From: CAZISM01 sp964541895
GTDB taxonomy: Bacteria > Zhuqueibacterota > Zhuqueibacteria > Residuimicrobiales > Residuimicrobiaceae
Length of the DNA: 30,385 nt
NCBI GenBank assembly: GCA_964541895.1
Contig: CAZISM010000063.1
Location: 1-30,385, forward strand
Reading direction: 5' to 3'
The first letter of the stretch is position 1. Each line of letters starts with the position of its first letter. The notes beneath the pieces are model-generated. The model worked only from the letters and a program-made list of their open reading frames with translations, did no database searches and was not told where the DNA came from. This document shows, one piece after another, positions 1 to 7,999 of the stretch. The translations under genes were made by a program, and so were the position numbers.

Positions 1-134
1 TCGGCAAAGCGTATCAAGCCTGGATAGAGGGTGACCTGGAAGGCGCCAAAACGCTATTTGAGCAATTAGCTCAGGAGTGTCCGTCTTCGCCGGCAGGCCA
101 ACAAGCGCTGTCTTTTGCCGTAAGTGGATTTTAA
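1..134 (+). CDS. C-terminal fragment of a TPR-like protein
   Basis: The frame is open from base 3 to a TAA at 132-134 and gives 43 residues; the rest of the gene lies to the left of the window. The fragment reads AYQAWIEGDLEGAKTLFEQL followed by a short helix, which has the spacing of one tetratricopeptide (TPR) helix pair (small residues at the helix crossings, and a Pro-Ser-Ser-Pro turn). TPR proteins are protein-protein scaffolds. Nothing visible says what this one binds or where it is located. It is on the plus strand, opposite to the next gene, and is separated from it by about 500 bp of hairpin-rich sequence. The frame is confident, the TPR assignment moderate. Confidence 0.6.
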   Translation, partial: GKAYQAWIEGDLEGAKTLFEQLAQECPSSPAGQQALSFAVSGF

Positions 135-207
135 AATTGCGTCCTTGGTGAAACGGCCTGAGCCTGAGCATTCCCCTTCGATCAAAACCGGCAGAACCGT
201 TTCGGCC

Positions 208-288
208 GTCGCTATGCGACGCAATTATTTTGTCGATATTTCCAGGCGTTGAAACGCCTGGCTACCTTCGCAGGGTCGCTATGCGACC
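208..288. repeat. Repeated short palindrome GTCGC-TAT-GCGAC (two copies) flanking a 20-bp palindrome
   Basis: The 13-base palindrome GTCGCTATGCGAC occurs at 208-220 and again at 275-287, where it extends by one G/C pair to 274-288. Between the copies lies a perfect 20-bp palindrome at 242-261 with arms CCAGGCGTT and AACGCCTGG around GA. The arrangement palindrome-palindrome-palindrome within 80 bp resembles a mosaic of REP-like elements. Confidence 0.6.
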
Positions 289-345
289 GATGCTGTGATT
301 TGCCAAATCCCATGGTATCTCTGGCATACACCCGATCCATAGTTG

Positions 346-370
346 CGCCCGGGAAAAAATTCCCCGGGCG
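346..370. repeat. GC-rich hairpin
   Basis: The left arm CGCCCGGG (346-353) pairs with the right arm CCCGGGCG (363-370) across a 9-nt A/T-rich loop. No T-tract follows on either strand. It is probably another intergenic palindromic repeat. Confidence 0.5.
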
Positions 371-501
371 ATCAGATATTATGAGATGCTCATGAGCCTC
401 GCTGTCAGACCATCTGCCTGGCCAATGCCATCCGCCAACAGATGCTTCAGCGCGGCAAATCATCCGAATAGCGGCAGGTCCCATGCGCCTCGCGCTTCAG
501 C

Positions 502-557
502 ATGACACGGGTTTGCGGGTTTTGCTAAAATCCGCCCCGTATTAAAAACCGTGTCAT
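502..557. repeat. Nested hairpin
   Basis: An outer stem pairs ATGACACGG (502-510) with CCGTGTCAT (549-557). Inside it, GCGGGTTTT (515-523) pairs with AAAATCCGC (527-535), with one G-T pair, across a 3-nt loop. A nested two-stem element of this kind suggests a structured repeat rather than a terminator. Confidence 0.45.
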
Positions 558-580
558 CCTGTTAATCTTGTTAATCCTGT
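558..580. repeat. Tandem 9-nt repeat
   Basis: The units CCTGTTAAT and CTTGTTAAT, followed by a partial CCTGT, lie head to tail directly after the nested hairpin and a few bases before the next hairpin. Confidence 0.5.
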
Positions 581-584
581 CCAA

Positions 585-621
585 ACAACCTTGCGAAGGT
601 TTCTAGCCTTCGCAAGGTTGT
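585..621. repeat. Perfect 15-bp inverted repeat downstream of the GH106-like gene
   Basis: The arms 585-599 (ACAACCTTGCGAAGG) and 607-621 are perfect complements separated by 7 nt. It starts 11 bases beyond the stop codon of the minus-strand GH106-like gene and could cap or protect the 3' end of that mRNA. No T-run follows in the minus direction, so it is not a canonical intrinsic terminator. Each arm also contains the small palindrome ACCTT-GCG-AAGGT. Confidence 0.6.
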
Positions 622-632
622 CCAATCCTCTC

Positions 633-3600
633 TTATCGTTTGTCCGATTGCAAAAGCGCAAAACCCTCGAACAATCCATACGGCCTGGTATCGTACTCTT
701 TGCCCTGCGGATAGCCGTTTGCTGCGCCTTTCTGGAACATGCTGGGCCAGGCTGAACCCACCGGCGGGTTGTTATGATGCGGACCCAACAGGTTCTTCAA
801 CGAACCGGTGACACGAACTTCGATGGTGTTCTCGCCTTCCTGCAGCAACGAAGTGATGTCCAACCGGTAGGGCGGAACGATAAACAGACCGGCCGGCTTG
901 TCGTTGACCACCGCCTCTGCCACCATACCCTTCCAGTTGCTCAAGGCGACACAATATTTTTTGCTCTGCAGATCCTGGCTGGTGATCGTCACGGTCTGTC
1001 GATAGGCGACATCCTCGGAATAAAAGGGCAAGCCCTGTTCCTTCCATGCGCCCAGGCGCAGGGGCTGCGCCGCTACGAGCCTGAAGCCCTTGGCTTGTGA
1101 GGCCAGGCCAAAATCTCCGCGCACATAGATCGGTTCCAGTTCGGTGTGGATCGTGAACGGCTTGGCCTGCAAGGTGATGCTATTGCGTCCGGGTTTCAGC
1201 AGCTCGCCGATCTTGAACACGCTGAAATGCTTGTCCAGCCACCACTCGTCCTTTTCCGGCGCCACGGCTTTGCCATTAATGGAGACAGCATAGAGCTCGG
1301 CGCGTTCGACGACTACACTGATGGAGCGGGCTGCTACGCCCGGGCTCATGTCGAGCCAATAGGTAGCGGTGAAACCGGATTCGGGCGCAAACTTGTCCTT
1401 GTCGATAATGTTGGTCTTGAACTGCACGGCGCTGTCCCAGGGATTCCGCTCCAGACCGTGTTGTTTGAACGTCTCGCGCTGTGCATCGTAAAAATAGAGA
1501 TCTTTGGATGTGTGACCGGCCACTTCCAGATCGCAATAATCGATGGTGAGCACATTGTCCTGCCGCCGCTCGATGGCCATGGTGCCGGCCAACGAAACCG
1601 GCGTGGGGGATAATTTTGGCTCGGCCGGCGATGCCGCGCTCTTGTCACTGACAAAGAGCAGCAGACTGTTGCCCGGCTGCAGCTGAAACGGAACGCGCAC
1701 CTGGCCTGCCTCAGCCGTAAAAGGATAGGGCTTGACCTGTCCGGTGAACAGATCCCACTGCTCTGCGGAAGCGCCGGGCAGGCGGATTTCCGCCGACACC
1801 GCCTGGCTGTCGCTGATGTTGGTGACAAAGGTCAGACGGCCGTCCTGCAATTGCCGGGTGTGATGAAAGAGCAGGCTGTTGGCTGGGGTGACCTTATGGA
1901 TGGTTACACACTCTACTGTTTCTATTCCAGCCACGGCAGCGGCTAAAGCTTTTGCATCACGAACAAGCCAGCGATCCGGATAGCGCTTGGCCAGTTCGGC
2001 GCAGGCGGTGCTGCTGATGCCGTCGATAAACGCCGGCACCGGATCGCAGGCCAGCACTTTGCCGCCGCTGGAAATAAAATCTTCCAGCAGGCGATAGGTG
2101 CTCTTGTCCAGGTTTTCCGTGCCCGGCGGCAACACCACCAGACTGTAAGATCGCTTGCCGACTACCAGTTTTGCGCCATCCCTGCTGCCGTGATTGCGCA
2201 TAATGTCCTCACAACCCAGGTCATACTCGACCTGCAGGGCTTCCAGCTGATGGACAAAATCCTGGAACTGCTGGCCCAGGGTATCGGCGCGAAGGCCTTT
2301 CTGTCCCGGCACATAGTACATCCACATGGTGGTCGTCGGCTCCAGCACCAGCACCGGGTTGATCTGGTCGCCGGCGGTAAGGGCGACGCCGAGCCGGCCA
2401 AAGTAATCCATCATGGTACGATAATATTTCCACCACGGTTCGTGATACGAGAACGACTGCGGATGGTCGCGCTTGCGCGCACCCATGATGGTAACGTAAG
2501 AGAGATGCGGGTTCATGAAATTGACGCCCAACGCATACTCCCAATCGCCGATGCGCTTTTGATCCAGGAAAGAGAGGTCCCAGCCGGCGGCGCCATAGGT
2601 CTCGGAGAGCGTACGATGGCGGCCGAGCTGATTAGCCACGCTGCCTAATTCTTTGACAATGCGGGCACTGCCGAATTGCGCGTGCACATCCAGCGACCAC
2701 TGATTCATCAGCAGGTCGATGCCCGGCATCTGCGCATAGGCGGTCAGCGCCATGTTATCCGGACACATATGCGGCCATGGGAAAGCGTGTTCCCAGTAGT
2801 GGCCGGTGAGTTTCAGATGATTGGCCTCGCAATAATCATAATAGGGCTTGGCCCAGTTGTCAATGAACAGCTCCATGATGGTCTGATAATAGTTGTGGCG
2901 CACCTGTTTGTAATCGCCCACCGGTTCCAGGAGCGAAACCAGCCGCAGGCGCAGGTCATAGCCCCAGCGTTTCTGAAAGGCATCGAACAGCGCCGGCGTA
3001 TAATTGATCGCGTTTTTGCCGCCGGCCGGATTGACATGCGCCTCGTCCTGAAAGGTGCCCGGCACCACGCCGCCAAACTCTTCGCCGATGGCTTTTTTAT
3101 AAGCGTCGAGGGTGACGCTGATAAATTTTTGCGTCACGTCGCGACGCATCAGATCCACATAATAAAAGCCGCCGAACCACGGTCCGGGATTGGCCGGCTT
3201 GGTGGTGAAGACATAGAACGTGCCCACGCCCAGATCCTGCGTCTGCGCCTGTTTCGTCACATTATCGAAATGGTCGCCGTTTTGCTGCAGGACGCACACC
3301 GGCGGATTATCCTTGATTTGCTGCAGCGTATCCCGGCGGGTCATCAGCAGCGCGGCACCACGGGAATCTGGCATCTGATCCGGCACATGGCCGCCGGCAA
3401 ATCCGGAGGGGTAGGAATTTTCGTCATAGATCCACACTTCCATCTGCAGTTTTTTCGCCGTGGCGACGGTATATTTGTAGAGCTCCATCCACTCGTCGGA
3501 CAGATAGGGGGTGATCAGGCCCGGCCGCGGATGCACGAACACGCCGCCATAGCCCTTATCGTGAAAATCGGCCAGCTGCTCGTCGATCTGCTCGCGGGTG

Positions 3601-3797
3601 ATGCGGTCGTTCCACACCCACAGCGGCATGGGACGATAGGCCGCCGGCGGATTTTCAAAACGCTTGTGNNNNNNNNNNNNNNNNNNNNNNNNNNNNNNNN
3701 NNNNNNNNNNNNNNNNNNNNNNNNNNNNNNNNNNNNNNNNNNNNNNNNNNNNNNNNNNNNNNNNNNNNGAGATCGCGATATTTTTGAACAGGTTCAT
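633..3797 (-). CDS. GH106-like glycoside hydrolase (putative alpha-L-rhamnosidase), interrupted by an assembly gap
   Basis: A large exported-type hydrolase, about 1050 residues as assembled, which is the usual size for the GH106/Glyco_hydro_106 group. Recognisable stretches are PLWVWND (about residue 58), VFVHPRPG (86-93), VWIYDENSYPSGFAGG (121-136), TFQDEAH (248-254), GHYWEH (332-337) and SETYGAAGWD (398-407). The acidic residues Asp251, Glu252 and Glu399 lie in these conserved blocks and are candidates for catalysis. The C-terminal third looks like galactose-binding beta-sandwich modules. The family removes terminal alpha-L-rhamnose, for example from pectin rhamnogalacturonan. The start at 3797 has a strong ribosome site (AGAGGAGAAGG). 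The first nine residues are followed by 100 N, so the signal peptide region is missing and the true length and frame across the gap are unknown. Substrate is inferred from family and neighbours only. Confidence 0.75.
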   Translation of the reverse strand: MNLFKNIAIXXXXXXXXXXXXXXXXXXXXXXXXXXXXXXXXXXHKRFENPPAAYRPMPLWVWNDRITREQIDEQLADFHDKGYGGVFVHPRPGLITPYLSDEWMELYKYTVATAKKLQMEVWIYDENSYPSGFAGGHVPDQMPDSRGAALLMTRRDTLQQIKDNPPVCVLQQNGDHFDNVTKQAQTQDLGVGTFYVFTTKPANPGPWFGGFYYVDLMRRDVTQKFISVTLDAYKKAIGEEFGGVVPGTFQDEAHVNPAGGKNAINYTPALFDAFQKRWGYDLRLRLVSLLEPVGDYKQVRHNYYQTIMELFIDNWAKPYYDYCEANHLKLTGHYWEHAFPWPHMCPDNMALTAYAQMPGIDLLMNQWSLDVHAQFGSARIVKELGSVANQLGRHRTLSETYGAAGWDLSFLDQKRIGDWEYALGVNFMNPHLSYVTIMGARKRDHPQSFSYHEPWWKYYRTMMDYFGRLGVALTAGDQINPVLVLEPTTTMWMYYVPGQKGLRADTLGQQFQDFVHQLEALQVEYDLGCEDIMRNHGSRDGAKLVVGKRSYSLVVLPPGTENLDKSTYRLLEDFISSGGKVLACDPVPAFIDGISSTACAELAKRYPDRWLVRDAKALAAAVAGIETVECVTIHKVTPANSLLFHHTRQLQDGRLTFVTNISDSQAVSAEIRLPGASAEQWDLFTGQVKPYPFTAEAGQVRVPFQLQPGNSLLLFVSDKSAASPAEPKLSPTPVSLAGTMAIERRQDNVLTIDYCDLEVAGHTSKDLYFYDAQRETFKQHGLERNPWDSAVQFKTNIIDKDKFAPESGFTATYWLDMSPGVAARSISVVVERAELYAVSINGKAVAPEKDEWWLDKHFSVFKIGELLKPGRNSITLQAKPFTIHTELEPIYVRGDFGLASQAKGFRLVAAQPLRLGAWKEQGLPFYSEDVAYRQTVTITSQDLQSKKYCVALSNWKGMVAEAVVNDKPAGLFIVPPYRLDITSLLQEGENTIEVRVTGSLKNLLGPHHNNPPVGSAWPSMFQKGAANGYPQGKEYDTRPYGLFEGFALLQSDKR
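3669..3768. other. Assembly gap (100 N)
   Basis: Exactly 100 N, a placeholder of unknown true length, inside the N-terminal region of the GH106-like gene. Unlike the second gap, the two flanks share no visible sequence, so this gap probably hides real missing bases. Confidence 0.95.
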
Positions 3798-3840
3798 ACC
3801 TTCTCCTCTCTGGTTCTGTCCGACAAAGGTCTAGCGCTGA

Positions 3841-3934
3841 ACCCCGGGTGTCGCGCTTTTGCGACCCCGGGTGTTCCATTTCTCATCTGCGATGCGAGTC
3901 GGGACACCCTGAGTTGCCGCAAAGAGGCGGCAAC
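3841..3934. repeat. Two adjacent hairpins between the two hydrolase genes
   Basis: CCCGGGTGTCGC (3843-3854) pairs with GCGACCCCGGG (3861-3871) apart from one bulged base. Further on, GTTGCCGC (3913-3920) pairs perfectly with GCGGCAAC (3927-3934), inside outer arms GGGACACC and GGGGTCC. They lie in the 157-bp spacer between the DUF4838 gene and the GH106-like gene, both minus strand. Without a T-run they look like palindromic repeats that could also shape transcript processing. Confidence 0.5.
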
Positions 3935-3954
3935 ATCCGGGGTCCGAGATATCC

Positions 3955-6519
3955 TTACTGCGCCTCATCCATTTTCATATGAAAAGACTTTTTATGTGCT
4001 TCGCCGGCTTCGGCATAGAGCGTGATGCCCTCGCGCTGGACAATGGCGTTAAAGCGCTCGTAGGTGCCGTCGGCCTTGGCCTGCACGGGCGTGCGCAAGC
4101 ATTTCAGATACATGATGGGCAACCGCGCCATCTCGACGCGCTGGCGAATCGCCTCGTTATCCGCCACTGTTTCCGCACGATCGAACAGCGCTTCGGACTG
4201 GCGGACGAACTCGTCGGAGAACAGTTGGTCTTCCGGCGTCAAGCCTAAATGAATGTGGGTATCGGGCGTGAGCCGATTGTGCAACAGATCGAAATAGGCG
4301 CGCACATACTGGCCGCTGCGGCCGTAATACCCGTACATGAAATCGTTGATCACCGGATCGACGTCGCATTCCGGATTCCACAGCAGCTTGGCGAGCACAT
4401 AGGCGCGCAGTTCGGCGAACTCGCCGCCGCGGCTCTGATACGCCGCCTGCTCCATGATGCCGATAGCCTTGTTGTCGCGCAGAGTCTGGATATTGGATTT
4501 CAGCACTCTGAAATTGGGATAGGGCATGGTGTAGTGGCTGAAATTGACCACATAATCCCAGATGTACATGTGCGGCGCGATGCGGGCCCAACCCTTCAAG
4601 TCCTCAACAAAAGAGACATTCTCCGGGCAGTTATTGAAATCATGGCTGAAACAGCACTCGATGCTGCACAACCGAATGACCACGTTCTCGCGCGGCTTGA
4701 TGGTCTTGGGTGGCTTGCGGGTGTATTGATAGGCCAGGGTGCCGATATATTTGTCGGGAAACTCTTTTTCCAGCGCCTCGGCCACACGGTTGACCAGCCA
4801 GACGATGGGTCCGGCTTCGCTCTCTTCGGCACGGGCAATGGCCTGGCATTTTTCACATTGACAGGGGTTGCGCCAGTCGTTTTGCGACAGACAGTAGATG
4901 AGATATTGCGGATTCTTGATTATCGACTGGCGCATGCGTTCGGTGAGAATGCGTACCACATCCTCGTTGGTGACACATAGTTGCGCATGATCGTGAATGC
5001 GCTGGCCGTCGATCAAGCTATAGTATTCGGGATGGCTGGCATAAAACTCGTCCGGCGGCATGAGCGGATAAAAGGTGTGCACCGCCCAATAGGCTTCCAC
5101 GCCGCCCGGTTGTTCGCGATAACCCATGGCGCCGTTCACTTTGTTGTGCGCCGCCCAGATGGGATCGAACGCTTCATAATAAAAATCATTGCGCACCCGC
5201 ACGCCTGGTTTTTCCTGGTGATAGAGATCGACGAACGTATAGGCCTCTTTGTGCGGCATTACCGTCACCCGCGGGGTGTACCAGCGGCAACCCAACTCGC
5301 GTTCCAGAAACGTAAACACACCATACATGGTGCCGCGCTGTTTGCCGCCATAGATGACAAGGTGAGGACCGACGTTCTGGTACGAAAAGGATTCGTCACC
5401 ATCCGCCGGCCGGCTACAGGAAAGCAGTTGCCGGGTGTGACGATTATAGCCGACGACCATCTCTTTGCCGGTCAGCGGTTTGCTGTCTGAACGAACCGGC
5501 AGCTCGACACCGCCGATTTGTTTGATGGCCGCCAGCAGCTCTTTGACCGCCCATTTTTCCGATTCGGACGCCGAGTCTCCCAGCACGATGGCGTAGTCGC
5601 TCTTGCCCTGTTTGAACAGCGCAAACTCGGTGCGTGGCCCGGCAGAGAACAGCCATTCGCCGGACCAAGTGGTGCCTTTGCGCCACTCCAGGTTCACCTT
5701 CATTTTATAGTTGCCATAGCGATCCGACGGGATAGCCAGGGGCATTTCATTCAGGCCGGTCCAATGGGCGGTCGCCAGGACCGATTCCGGCTTTCGGTCG
5801 GAATAGACCTGCACCTGCAGCGACTTGCACAATCGTTTAAACACCGGCGCCGGCGTCAGCAGACGCACCCAGGTGGTGTTATCCTTTTTATGCGATACAG
5901 AGAGCAAACGGTCATTTTGCAGCAGCAGCTCTTCCTGCATGGCTAAAAAGCGCAGGCAGAATCGCCAGAGATTGGCGCGCTCTTCTATCTTTAACAGCAA
6001 TCGGTTTGTGCCTTTGCGCAACAGCACCGGTATCAGATCCTGATCCGGTTTCAAGCCGCGACCGGCGGCATAATCCCAGACGCGCTCGCCGTTCAGCCAG
6101 ACCCGGCAGCCGTCGTTGGAGCCTATGCTGAGAAATAAAAGCTGTTCTTCGTTCGAGACAAATTCGCGCCAGGCATAGGCAGCCACAGAGGCCTGCCTGG
6201 AAACGGCGATGTCCAGGTCGATGATGGAATCGGGCGAGACCCATTTTTTCCAAACGGCGGTCCCGGCCTGGTGCAACTCTTTTTGTCCTTCCTTGACGCG
6301 CAGATTCTGTTCTCCTCCGTGCGACAACAGGAAATCGGTTTCAAAACCGGACTGATGCTGCAGCGCCGGCTCCTCCGCGCCCGCGGTTTGCAGGATAAAG
6401 GGACCGCATAAAAGCCAATCCTGCACCCACCTGTTCGGAACAACACGATCCGCCGCAACAGCAACTCCACAGCACAATACAAGAAAAAGCACGAGCCAGC
6501 ATCGACAAACATTCAGCAT
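3955..6519 (-). CDS. Exported DUF4838-domain glycoside hydrolase (GH163-like), with N-terminal beta-sandwich
   Basis: 854 residues. A signal peptide (hydrophobic run ending in AVAA, about 1-23) is followed by a beta-sandwich module (about 30-195, motifs WLLCGPF, IGSNDG, WLNGERVW and NRLLLKI). After an intervening beta-rich segment there is a GH20b/alpha-glucuronidase-type N-domain (about 305-430, ending ELGCRWYTP). The DUF4838 domain (about 445-715) has the marks CLSQNDWRNPCQCEKC (543-558) and CCFSHDFNNC. DUF4838 proteins are related to GH20 and GH84-type TIM barrels, and CAZy family GH163 (endo-beta-N-acetylglucosaminidases) was founded on such a protein, but activity cannot be read from the sequence alone. 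The start at 6519 is supported by AGAGGTG eight bases upstream and by a promoter-like pair beyond it. The sandwich recurs at the C-terminus of the GH20-like protein at 13580-16132. Confidence 0.75.
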   Translation of the reverse strand: MLNVCRCWLVLFLVLCCGVAVAADRVVPNRWVQDWLLCGPFILQTAGAEEPALQHQSGFETDFLLSHGGEQNLRVKEGQKELHQAGTAVWKKWVSPDSIIDLDIAVSRQASVAAYAWREFVSNEEQLLFLSIGSNDGCRVWLNGERVWDYAAGRGLKPDQDLIPVLLRKGTNRLLLKIEERANLWRFCLRFLAMQEELLLQNDRLLSVSHKKDNTTWVRLLTPAPVFKRLCKSLQVQVYSDRKPESVLATAHWTGLNEMPLAIPSDRYGNYKMKVNLEWRKGTTWSGEWLFSAGPRTEFALFKQGKSDYAIVLGDSASESEKWAVKELLAAIKQIGGVELPVRSDSKPLTGKEMVVGYNRHTRQLLSCSRPADGDESFSYQNVGPHLVIYGGKQRGTMYGVFTFLERELGCRWYTPRVTVMPHKEAYTFVDLYHQEKPGVRVRNDFYYEAFDPIWAAHNKVNGAMGYREQPGGVEAYWAVHTFYPLMPPDEFYASHPEYYSLIDGQRIHDHAQLCVTNEDVVRILTERMRQSIIKNPQYLIYCLSQNDWRNPCQCEKCQAIARAEESEAGPIVWLVNRVAEALEKEFPDKYIGTLAYQYTRKPPKTIKPRENVVIRLCSIECCFSHDFNNCPENVSFVEDLKGWARIAPHMYIWDYVVNFSHYTMPYPNFRVLKSNIQTLRDNKAIGIMEQAAYQSRGGEFAELRAYVLAKLLWNPECDVDPVINDFMYGYYGRSGQYVRAYFDLLHNRLTPDTHIHLGLTPEDQLFSDEFVRQSEALFDRAETVADNEAIRQRVEMARLPIMYLKCLRTPVQAKADGTYERFNAIVQREGITLYAEAGEAHKKSFHMKMDEAQ

Positions 6520-6557
6520 AATGAATCACCTCTGGGTTAATCATTCCGTTCTTGCAT

Positions 6558-6585
6558 AATTTACTCATTTTTTTTAAAACCTCAA
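6558..6585 (-). promoter_or_regulatory. Possible sigma-70-like promoter of the DUF4838 gene
   Basis: On the minus strand TTGAGG (6580-6585) is separated by 16 bp from TAAATT (6558-6563), in an A/T-rich patch with an eight-base T run on the plus strand. Predicted initiation near 6551 would leave about 30 nt of leader before the start at 6519. The match is moderate and rests on general -35/-10 consensus; the organism's own consensus is unknown. Confidence 0.35.
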
Positions 6586-6730
6586 CAACTCTTTCATTTC
6601 CGTGCTTGTTAAAGAAGGATATGTAACATCTTTAATTGTTTTGCGTAAAAGAAGATGCCGGCACATTGCACCACCCGCCAGCCGGCCGTTGCAAACCCTG
6701 TAGCAGGAAACCATTTTGGAGCACCCCATC

Positions 6731-7987
6731 ATGTTCAAGAATCGAAAAAAAGTAATCATCATATCAAGTGTAGCTTTGGTACTCCTGGCGATCATTGTCG
6801 TTTTCGCCATGAAAGGCAAAAAGCAACCGGCCAACGTCGTCCAGACCGCCAAAGCCGGCAAATGCAAAATCGTGGAGACCGTAACCGCCACCGGCAAAAT
6901 CCAGCCGGTCACCCAGGTCAAGATCAGCGCCGACGTCGCGGCCAAAATCACCCAGTTGAATATCAAGGAAGGCGACTGGGTGGAAAAGGGCCACCTGTTG
7001 GTGCGGCTGGACAGCGAGCGGTTCCTGGCCGCGGTGGAGCAATCAGAGGCCAATTTCCGCTCCGTGGAAGCTAACGCCCTGCTGGTAAAAGAGAACGAGA
7101 TTCGCGCCGACAAGGACTATGCCCGTACCAAAGAGCTGTTCGACCGCAATCTCGAATCCAAAGCAGCTCTGGATCAGGCCTATGCGGCCGTGCAGGTGGA
7201 AAAAGCCCGCTATAAATCAGCCTTGGAACAGGTGGATCAGGCCAGAGCCGCTGTCAAACAGAGCAAAGAAGAGCTATCGAAAACAACCATTTACGCCCCT
7301 ATGGCCGGCACGATCAGCAAACTGAACAAAGAGGTGGGGGAAATCGCCCTCGGCTCGCAGTTCCAGGAAGACGTGATCATGGTCATCTCCAATCTGGCCG
7401 GTATGGAAGCGCTGGTGAACGTGGACGAAAACGACATTGTGCGCGTCTCCATGGGCGACAGCGCCACCATTGAAGTGGATGCCCTGCCAAACCGGACCTT
7501 TCACGGTACGGTGAGCGAGATCGCCAACAGCGCTAAAATTTCCGGCGTCGGCACCACCGAGCAAAAGACCGAATTTGAGGTCAAAATCGCCATCAGCGAT
7601 GCCGGCACCACGTTGCGGGAGGGGATGACCGCAAGTTCAGATATCATCACCGAAATTCGCGACCAGGTCCTGGGCGTGCCTATTCAATGTGTCACAGTGC
7701 GTACCATGGAACAATTGAAACAGGCATCCGCCCAGGGAGCCAAGAGCGACAGTCAGGCTGTGCGGTATACGCCGGATAAAGACGGCTTTGTCCCGGTGGT
7801 TTTTGTCGTCGATAAAAACAACGTCACCGCGCATCAGGTCAAGACCGGCATTCAGAGCGAATCGCACATTGAAATCCTTGACGGCGTACTGGAAGGCGAC
7901 GAATACGTCACCGGCAGCTACCGCGCCATCAGCCAGACCCTGCAGAACCGTGCGGCGGTGCTGGTGCAGAATAACGGCAAACTGTAG
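6731..7987 (+). CDS. MacA/HlyD-type periplasmic adaptor of an ABC efflux system
   Basis: 418 residues from the ATG at 6731, chosen because GGAG at 6718-6721 is placed correctly for it; an in-frame TTG at 6716 would overlap that site. A membrane anchor (about 8-25) is followed by a short beta strand and half of a lipoyl-like domain (KITQLNIKEGDWVEKGHLLVRLD). Next come a long helical hairpin rich in Lys, Glu and Ala (about 95-185), the second lipoyl half (TIYAPMAGTISKL) and a beta-barrel domain. Adaptors of this family connect an inner-membrane permease to an outer-membrane channel. Two MacB-like permeases follow within 12 and 10 bases, so the three form an operon. A further domain near the C-terminus (VPVVFVVDKNNVTAHQVKTG) is the typical membrane-proximal part. 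Cargo unknown. Confidence 0.88.
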   Translation: MFKNRKKVIIISSVALVLLAIIVVFAMKGKKQPANVVQTAKAGKCKIVETVTATGKIQPVTQVKISADVAAKITQLNIKEGDWVEKGHLLVRLDSERFLAAVEQSEANFRSVEANALLVKENEIRADKDYARTKELFDRNLESKAALDQAYAAVQVEKARYKSALEQVDQARAAVKQSKEELSKTTIYAPMAGTISKLNKEVGEIALGSQFQEDVIMVISNLAGMEALVNVDENDIVRVSMGDSATIEVDALPNRTFHGTVSEIANSAKISGVGTTEQKTEFEVKIAISDAGTTLREGMTASSDIITEIRDQVLGVPIQCVTVRTMEQLKQASAQGAKSDSQAVRYTPDKDGFVPVVFVVDKNNVTAHQVKTGIQSESHIEILDGVLEGDEYVTGSYRAISQTLQNRAAVLVQNNGKL

Positions 7988-7999
7988 AGCAGGCCCGTC

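Larger units (their letters stand above)
135..632. other. Hairpin-rich intergenic region without genes
   Basis: No convincing gene is present; the open frames here are short and low in complexity. The stretch contains at least five inverted repeats, listed separately, plus a tandem 9-nt unit. It separates convergent genes (TPR fragment on plus, GH106-like on minus). None of the hairpins is followed by a run of T in either direction, so they are not ordinary intrinsic terminators and look more like REP-type repetitive elements. Confidence 0.6.

Noticed and set aside
2676..4025. Plus-strand open frame crossing the first N gap
   Set aside because: It is open only because the Ns cannot form stops and it lies opposite the GH106-like gene.
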